The notes under the pieces were generated by a model. It was not told the origin of the DNA, made no database searches, and saw only the letters and a list, made by a program, of their open reading frames with translations. A stretch of 64,000 nt of DNA from contig JAGYIE010000001.1 in the NCBI GenBank assembly GCA_018402765.1, positions 186,001 to 250,000 on the forward strand. Reading direction: 5' to 3'. The translations under genes and the position numbers were made by a program. Within the stretch, counting starts at the first letter, position 1; each line of letters opens with the position of its first letter. The stretch comes from Vicingaceae bacterium (lineage in GTDB: Bacteria; Bacteroidota; Bacteroidia; Flavobacteriales_E; Vicingaceae). Shown here one piece after another: positions 59,039 through 64,000 of this stretch.

Positions 59039-61399
59039 ATGTTTCAAAAAGTTGTTAGTACACTTTTTGGAGTCTTGTTTATATTAAGTGGTGCGTTTAG
59101 TCAAAAGAACCTTGATGGCTGTAACCTATCTTTGTCAGGAAAAGTTACGGATACACATGATGGTTCGGATTTATCGTACTCCTCATTATTTATTTTAGAG
59201 CTCCAAAGAGGAGAGGTTGCTGACGAAAAAGGTAACTTCAAGTTTTCCAATTTGTGTGAAGGTGAATATACATTAATAGTAATGCATATCGGCTGTGAGC
59301 CTGATACTTCAGTTATTAATTTAACGGAATCCATTAAATTAAAAATGGATTTAGAACATCATGCTGAGGAGTTAGCGCAAACGAATATTATTGCATTTAA
59401 AGTCGCAAAGGATAATGGCATTACGAGTTCTGAAACGAGAATTAATAATCATTTGTCTTCCATGACGTCTATTGCAGCGCTTTCTTCTACAGTAAATGGA
59501 GTTTCTATGTTGCAGTCTGGAACAAATGTGGCAAAACCGGTTATTCATGGATTACATAGCAATCGAATTACGATGGTAAATAATGATGTAGCCTTAGAAG
59601 GACAAAATTGGGGCATAGAACATGCTCCTGAAATTGATCCCTTTGCTGCAGAACGCTTAACAGTAGTTAAAGGAGCTTCCGCTTTACGCTATGGAACTTC
59701 TGCCATTGGGGGTACGATAATCGTGCTGCCTGACGAGCCTATAATGTCTGATTATTTAATTGGACAAGTCTATTTAGGTGTAGCTTCTAACAATCGCAAA
59801 GGACTAGCAGCCTTTAAATTAAATGGCAGATTTGAGCATTTTGAAAAGTGGAATTTTGGTATTCAAGGTAGTCTTAAAAAAAGTGGAACTGTAAATACTC
59901 CTCGTTATTACTTACACAATACGGGTATGGAAGAGTTTAACTATTCGTGGACTGTTGGTTACCAAAATGGAGCATATACTAGTACTGTTCTTTATAGCCA
60001 GTTTAATGCTAATATAGGCGTTTTTTCAGGCGCCCATATTGGAAACTTAACTGATTTGGAGAATGCTTTAGCTAGCGATCAACCCAGACCTGAAGATAGA
60101 GGAGAATTTAGTTATGCTTTAAAACGACCTTATCAGCATGTAGAGCATGAAACCATTCAATGGAAGAATGTTTTAAACCGAAAGAAAGGGGATTGGCAGC
60201 TTGTTTTAGCTCGTCAGTTTAATTTGCGTGAAGAGTTTGATAAGCATTTACCTAGAGGGTCTAGTTCTAATGAAAGTGTGCCTGAATTTGCAATCAATTT
60301 AGAATCATATACAGGTTCTTTAATTTTTGAATCAAAGATGAATAAAGGCTTTCAGTATGAGGTAGGTTTAAATGGAATTACGCAAGTAAATAGACTGAAA
60401 GGAAGCAGAAGCTTTATTCCAGCCTATATTGCTAATGGAATGGGAGCTTACACGGCTGTTTCTTACAATAAGGGGTATTGGGAGAGTAGTTTTGGAGCTC
60501 GATTAGAGCAAAAGAATTACAACGCTGAAATGGTAGAGAAAAATCAAATCGTCAACAAAGAGAAACGATTTATTACTCCTGCACTAACTGCTGAAGTAAA
60601 GTATAATCGATTTAAATTGGTTGATATAGGGTTGAATTATACCTTCGCTCAGCGAGCTCCCGGAATCAATGAATTGTTTAGTGATGGCATACACCATGGA
60701 GTCGCTGCGATAGAGTATGGAGATGAACACCTTAATCCTGAATCTTCTCAAAAAGTTAGTGGATCATTAGCTTACATTTCTATGAATAAGAAATCAAAGA
60801 TAGATTTAACGCTTTACAGCAATTGGATTAGAGATTTTATCTATTTACAACCTAAAGAAGCTGCTTTAACTATTCGAGGTGCATTTCCTGTATATCAGCA
60901 GCAACAAACAAATGCTTTTTTTACCGGAGCAGATCTTAGTTGGAATCAAAATTTTACAGAACAGCTTGCTTTAGAAATGCGGGGAAGCTATTTATATGCG
61001 CAAAATGTAAACGAAGATAAGCCGCTTATTTTCATGCCTGCTAATCGGGTTTTTAGTGGTTTGAGTTATACATTTAACTCAACAGAGGCTCTTTACAGAC
61101 CCTTTGTTCAATTTGGAGTAAATCACATCTTTGAGCAAAAAAGAGTGCCCTTAGACGAGGATTTTGCAAATGCGCCAAGTGCATATAGTTTACTCTCACT
61201 TTCTGCAGGAGGTAGGCTTTCAATAAGCCAAAATTTTAACGTTTTTATAGCTATAACTATAGAAAATTTAACCAATAGGGTATATCGAGATTACATGAAT
61301 CGATTCCGCTATTATGCGGATGAAATGGGTAGAAATATTTCTTTAAATGTTCGAGTACCTTTTTTAATTAACACAAAAAAAAATAGAAACAATGAATAA
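59039..61399 (+). CDS. TonB-dependent outer-membrane receptor
   Basis: A 786-residue receptor. A signal peptide (1-21) is followed by a carboxypeptidase regulatory-like domain (about 29-110), a plug (about 130-230, including NRITMVNNDVALEGQNWGIE and RLTVVKGASALRYG) and a 22-strand barrel. The plug motifs resemble ZnuD/HmuR-type receptors for metals or haem. The His-rich upstream protein makes a metal the likely cargo, which is inference. Its end overlaps the lipoprotein start by 8 bases. A terminal aromatic is not at the very end; the last strand ends in VRVPFLI, then a polar tail. Confidence 0.87.
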   Translation: MFQKVVSTLFGVLFILSGAFSQKNLDGCNLSLSGKVTDTHDGSDLSYSSLFILELQRGEVADEKGNFKFSNLCEGEYTLIVMHIGCEPDTSVINLTESIKLKMDLEHHAEELAQTNIIAFKVAKDNGITSSETRINNHLSSMTSIAALSSTVNGVSMLQSGTNVAKPVIHGLHSNRITMVNNDVALEGQNWGIEHAPEIDPFAAERLTVVKGASALRYGTSAIGGTIIVLPDEPIMSDYLIGQVYLGVASNNRKGLAAFKLNGRFEHFEKWNFGIQGSLKKSGTVNTPRYYLHNTGMEEFNYSWTVGYQNGAYTSTVLYSQFNANIGVFSGAHIGNLTDLENALASDQPRPEDRGEFSYALKRPYQHVEHETIQWKNVLNRKKGDWQLVLARQFNLREEFDKHLPRGSSSNESVPEFAINLESYTGSLIFESKMNKGFQYEVGLNGITQVNRLKGSRSFIPAYIANGMGAYTAVSYNKGYWESSFGARLEQKNYNAEMVEKNQIVNKEKRFITPALTAEVKYNRFKLVDIGLNYTFAQRAPGINELFSDGIHHGVAAIEYGDEHLNPESSQKVSGSLAYISMNKKSKIDLTLYSNWIRDFIYLQPKEAALTIRGAFPVYQQQQTNAFFTGADLSWNQNFTEQLALEMRGSYLYAQNVNEDKPLIFMPANRVFSGLSYTFNSTEALYRPFVQFGVNHIFEQKRVPLDEDFANAPSAYSLLSLSAGGRLSISQNFNVFIAITIENLTNRVYRDYMNRFRYYADEMGRNISLNVRVPFLINTKKNRNNE

Positions 61400-61964
61400 T
61401 TATTTTAAAAATTTATCAATAATTATCGGATTAATTGCAACTACATTCACTGCTTGTAAAAAGGACGAAGCAGATGATTTTAACCCGATACAAAATGAAG
61501 AAGAATTAATAACTTCAGTAGTATTAACATTTGTTGATTCAGTAAATATCGCTGACACATCAACATTTGCATTTCGCGATCCCGATGGTGAAGGAGGGAA
61601 TGCTCCAACTGTTTTTGATACTATAAACTTATTAAAAGGAAAAACTTACTTTATGTCTATCGCATTTTTAGATGAAAGTAACCCAAATGATGTTGAGGAT
61701 ATTACGGTTGAAATAAAAGAAGAAGATGATGAACACATCGTTTGTTATGAATTATTAAATTTATCTAGTTTAAGTTATTCAATTACAGATTCGGATGGCC
61801 AATTTCCTGTTGGCTTAGAGGCTACATTTAGAACAGATATTACACAAGTAATTAATAATGGTTCTCTTAAAGTAACTTTAAAGCACCAACCTGGAGTAAA
61901 AGATGGTAGTTGCGCTCCTGGTGATACAGACGTTGAAATTAACTTTCCAACTTTGATAAATTAA
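61392..61964 (+). CDS. Lipoprotein next to TonB receptor (putative ligand-binding)
   Basis: A 190-residue lipoprotein with lipobox TTFTAC near residue 21. The core has FRDPDGEGGNAPTVFD, GKTYFMSIAFLDESN and DDEHIVCYELLN, matching a Bacteroidota lipoprotein family often labelled type 1 periplasmic binding fold superfamily and placed beside TonB receptors. It has many acidic residues that could bind metal. The start overlaps the receptor stop by 8 bases and a strong terminator follows. A role in metal capture is inference. Confidence 0.72.
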   Translation: MNNYFKNLSIIIGLIATTFTACKKDEADDFNPIQNEEELITSVVLTFVDSVNIADTSTFAFRDPDGEGGNAPTVFDTINLLKGKTYFMSIAFLDESNPNDVEDITVEIKEEDDEHIVCYELLNLSSLSYSITDSDGQFPVGLEATFRTDITQVINNGSLKVTLKHQPGVKDGSCAPGDTDVEINFPTLIN

Positions 61965-61994
61965 CTCTTTTGTTATGAATAGAATATAAAATTT

Positions 61995-62019
61995 AGGGGA
62001 CTTTAGTCCCCTTTTTTTT
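61995..62019 (+). terminator. Rho-independent terminator of the TonB receptor operon
   Basis: AGGGGACT and AGTCCCCT pair exactly with a short TT loop, followed by a run of T. It ends the 58677-61964 unit. Confidence 0.92.
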
Positions 62020-62083
62020 ACAATGAAAACAATTTTATGTTATCTTTCAAATATAAAAATAACCGTATTCATTACATAGAAAG

Positions 62084-62242
62084 ATGAAAATTTTTAGAAT
62101 TTTAGTTGTTGCATTATGCATTATATCGGGTCCAATGGTTTTAAACTCTTGCAAATCAGGAAAAAAGTCAAGTTATAAAGTTAAATCTAAAAGTGGAATG
62201 GGTAATCCAAAAGATAGAAATAATGGTGTTTGGGGTAAATAA
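62084..62242 (+). CDS. Mini-lipoprotein of unknown function
   Basis: A 52-residue protein with a signal and lipobox VLNSC (Cys23). The mature part is only about 30 residues, Lys/Ser/Gly-rich (GKKSSYKVKSKSGMGNPK). It lies after the TonB operon terminator and before the convergent protease. It is too short for most gene finders. The lipobox and correct signal make it credible. Confidence 0.65.
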   Translation: MKIFRILVVALCIISGPMVLNSCKSGKKSSYKVKSKSGMGNPKDRNNGVWGK

Positions 62243-62360
62243 ATCTAAACTAGCCATAGGTTTTGCTATACTTTAAATAAGTAGTGTATTAGTTTCGTTT
62301 ATGTAATCTAATGAAGGTTAAAAGATAAGGTTATCAAGTTAGATGTATGAAAGTAAATAA

Positions 62361-64000
62361 TTAGTACTTTATAATTTTCTTTACTGCTATACCTCTTGGT
62401 GTTTCAATGCGAAGCAAGTAAATACCTTTTTGTAATTCTTGAAGCTCTATTGTTTTAATTGTTTTATTGTATTGTCTTAATAGTTGCCCTCTAGCATCCA
62501 TTAACTGAATGGTATTAGGTAGATTGCGCCGATTGTAGCTAATATTGATAGTCCCTTTAGCCGGGTTTGGAAACACATTAATTTCGTTATCAATTAATAT
62601 CTCTGTTAAGCTAGTTGTGCTATCTGCTATGCAAAATGGTATTGCTATGTTTGACGAATTAAATGTATTGTCAAATAACAAAGTATCATTTCCTAGTTTA
62701 ATTAATGAGTATCCATTGCCAAAAGTGCAGCAGTAGCCATCATTTGCAAGGTCGTTTAATAGAAGAGTGTAGCATCCATCAGTCAAACAATAATTATAAT
62801 TAAATACTTGACCTCCTGTAACATCATCGTACCCACTATTTGAATAAAACACAGTGTTTCCTGAGGAATCCAATAGTTGGTAGCTTAATTCACTTCCATA
62901 ATTATCTGTTTTTAAGGTTAAAACGATATTTTTTGATGGAATAAAACCATTAATTAAGTTTTCTATGGTATCATTTAATGTATTTTGATCTGAACTGCTA
63001 TTGATTTGGTTTACAAATAAGGTTAGGTTGTTTAAGCCATTATTGATCAGTAAAGGCGGAAGCTGTAGTTCTTTTACCTGATTTCGTTTGATGGTGTCTG
63101 CGAATGAAACAACCACGGGAGGCGATGCATTTAATTGATACGCCAATTGAAAAGAAGTAATTAAGTCATTTCCTCTATTACTAACTAAAATGGATGGAGC
63201 ATTTTGATTTCCGCACTGAATCATATATGTTTTACTAAATCCAAAAAGTTCTAAGTCTCTATTAAATGCTGATGGATTTGGGTCAAAACCGTCAATTGTT
63301 GTCGTATTTGTGCTATCAGGATCGAGCCATTTTTGTAATTGTTGACTAGCTGGTGCGTCATGATTCCATGAATTTGAGAACTTACCATATAAATCGGGTA
63401 GATTATTATTGCATGCAGCTCTTCCTCCATGCAGCTGTCCAACAATTCTATGCTTTTCATTGTATAAAGGAGAGCCTGAGGATACCGGTTCAGTAGTGCC
63501 TCTGTCCCAATCAGACACTTCCCAGTGGCCATTTGGCAATGTGGCGCCGTTGTATTGATCTGATTTTAAGGTGTCAAAATCAAGAGAAATCTTTTTTACA
63601 TCTCCACGTGGATGATGAATACCTGTGCCCATCTGAGGTGTATTGCCTGTTGCATCCCAGCCAGAATAAAATACATTATACGAAGATGGTGGAGTGGTAA
63701 AAAGTTCAAAAAGTGAAAAATCAGACTTAAAGTTAGTTGCTCTTAGCGTTGACCCTACTACTGATTGATTCGTAAATCCATCAGCACTAGGAGAACAGGT
63801 TGCACTTTCATAATTAAATATATAAATGGATGATCCTGCATCTAATCCGCAATGATTAGCACTAAGTATGTATGGTGTAGAATCTTGTCTAACATTATTG
63901 ATTAGAGCTCCTGAGCAATGCCTTGAATTATTCGATTTTAGTATCATTACAATACTTCTTTTTTCATTTTGCCAGCTATTACCCTCAGGACAATTTGCAT
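62361..64000 (-). CDS. Secreted trypsin-like protease with type IX sorting domain, 5' truncated by window
   Basis: The frame is open from the stop at 62361 to the right edge, so the N-terminus lies beyond 64000. It has the chymotrypsin-fold catalytic residues: His in SANHCG, Asp in KSDFSLFEL and Ser in SSGSPLYNE, resembling lysyl endopeptidase-type enzymes (GWDATGNTPQMGTGIHHPRGD). A type IX secretion C-terminal domain (about the last 75 residues, from VFPNPAKG to AVKKIIKY) sends it to the surface or outside. A beta-sandwich middle part lies between. The first Met inside the window (63947) is not the real start. Confidence 0.85.
   Translation of the reverse strand, partial: ANCPEGNSWQNEKRSIVMILKSNNSRHCSGALINNVRQDSTPYILSANHCGLDAGSSIYIFNYESATCSPSADGFTNQSVVGSTLRATNFKSDFSLFELFTTPPSSYNVFYSGWDATGNTPQMGTGIHHPRGDVKKISLDFDTLKSDQYNGATLPNGHWEVSDWDRGTTEPVSSGSPLYNEKHRIVGQLHGGRAACNNNLPDLYGKFSNSWNHDAPASQQLQKWLDPDSTNTTTIDGFDPNPSAFNRDLELFGFSKTYMIQCGNQNAPSILVSNRGNDLITSFQLAYQLNASPPVVVSFADTIKRNQVKELQLPPLLINNGLNNLTLFVNQINSSSDQNTLNDTIENLINGFIPSKNIVLTLKTDNYGSELSYQLLDSSGNTVFYSNSGYDDVTGGQVFNYNYCLTDGCYTLLLNDLANDGYCCTFGNGYSLIKLGNDTLLFDNTFNSSNIAIPFCIADSTTSLTEILIDNEINVFPNPAKGTINISYNRRNLPNTIQLMDARGQLLRQYNKTIKTIELQELQKGIYLLRIETPRGIAVKKIIKY

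Noticed and set aside
58677-61964. A complete polysaccharide utilisation locus
   Set aside because: No SusD-like protein or glycoside hydrolase is present; the receptor resembles metal or haem receptors.

Overview
The window is an AT-rich stretch of chromosome from a member of the Bacteroidota, most likely a Flavobacteriales-type marine or freshwater bacterium. The placement rests on several lineage markers: a type IX secretion sorting domain at the end of the protease at the right edge, a lipidated TamA (TamL) next to TamB, a TPR/PD40/OmpA envelope protein of PorE-like layout, families typical of the phylum (DUF2490, DUF2911, DUF4919, DUF4920, DUF6495, Lacal_2735-type), a ribosomal THX protein with a long basic tail, and promoters with a TAnnTTTG -7 box and no clear Shine-Dalgarno sequences. 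I see no rRNA, tRNA, insertion sequence, prophage or CRISPR array. It is mostly a dense housekeeping region, with one decayed gene and several small genes.

Layout. 1-4.2 kb: a three-gene envelope locus (two MORN or MORN-like proteins around a DUF2490 barrel). 4.5-5.3 kb: a tiny Cys-rich protein and ferritin. 5.4-8.2 kb: pyrR-pyrB-STAS-rnz. 8.4-16.8 kb: a 2OG-Fe(II) oxygenase, a BatA-type protein with a dihydroorotase homologue that has lost its metal-binding histidines, a Nudix hydrolase, a PlsC-like acyltransferase, and a PLP-dependent sulfur amino acid enzyme divergent from an Lrp/AsnC regulator. 16.8-20.6 kb: tRNA-dihydrouridine synthase, a TIGR02757 protein, an SUI1 factor, several unknowns and a broken DUF4919 gene. 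20.7-29.6 kb: the TamL-TamB envelope pair, a YihY-like membrane protein and YqgE/AlgH. 29.7-34.6 kb: pdxH, a GT2 glycosyltransferase, a thioesterase, DUF6495, a DUF4177-like mini-protein and a lipoprotein serine hydrolase. 34.7-40.3 kb: an FKBP prolyl isomerase, DUF4442/DUF2911 genes and an RNA-handling cluster (DbpA-type helicase, cold-shock protein, RhlE-type helicase). 40.5-49 kb: a cytochrome-like lipoprotein, pyrophosphatase, a membrane patatin, hutI-hutG-ftcD and chorismate synthase. 49-56.6 kb: a dicarboxylate/amino acid symporter, an AsmA protein, the OmpA protein, a DUF4920 lipoprotein, ribosomal THX and HU. 56.8-64 kb: an M1 peptidase, a probable metal-uptake trio (His-rich small protein, TonB receptor, lipoprotein), a mini-lipoprotein and a secreted trypsin-like protease cut by the right edge.

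How the genes relate. TamL/TamB, AsmA, the OmpA protein and the TonB receptor all serve outer-membrane building or transport. hutI, hutG and ftcD carry histidine degradation from imidazolonepropionate onward, but hutH and hutU are not here. pyrR and pyrB control and start pyrimidine synthesis. Genes are packed tightly: many same-strand pairs share TAATG or similar overlaps, and five convergent pairs share exactly four bases across their stop codons. Start codons were chosen by family N-termini and by ATG over upstream TTG; three genes appear to start with TTG and one or two with GTG.

The best leads are the dihydroorotase pseudoenzyme, the Cys-rich small protein, the His-rich/TonB/lipoprotein cassette, the nonsense-interrupted DUF4919 relic, the MORN/DUF2490 locus and the overlapping convergent stops. 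I did not find a clear-cut unknown defence or mobile system.
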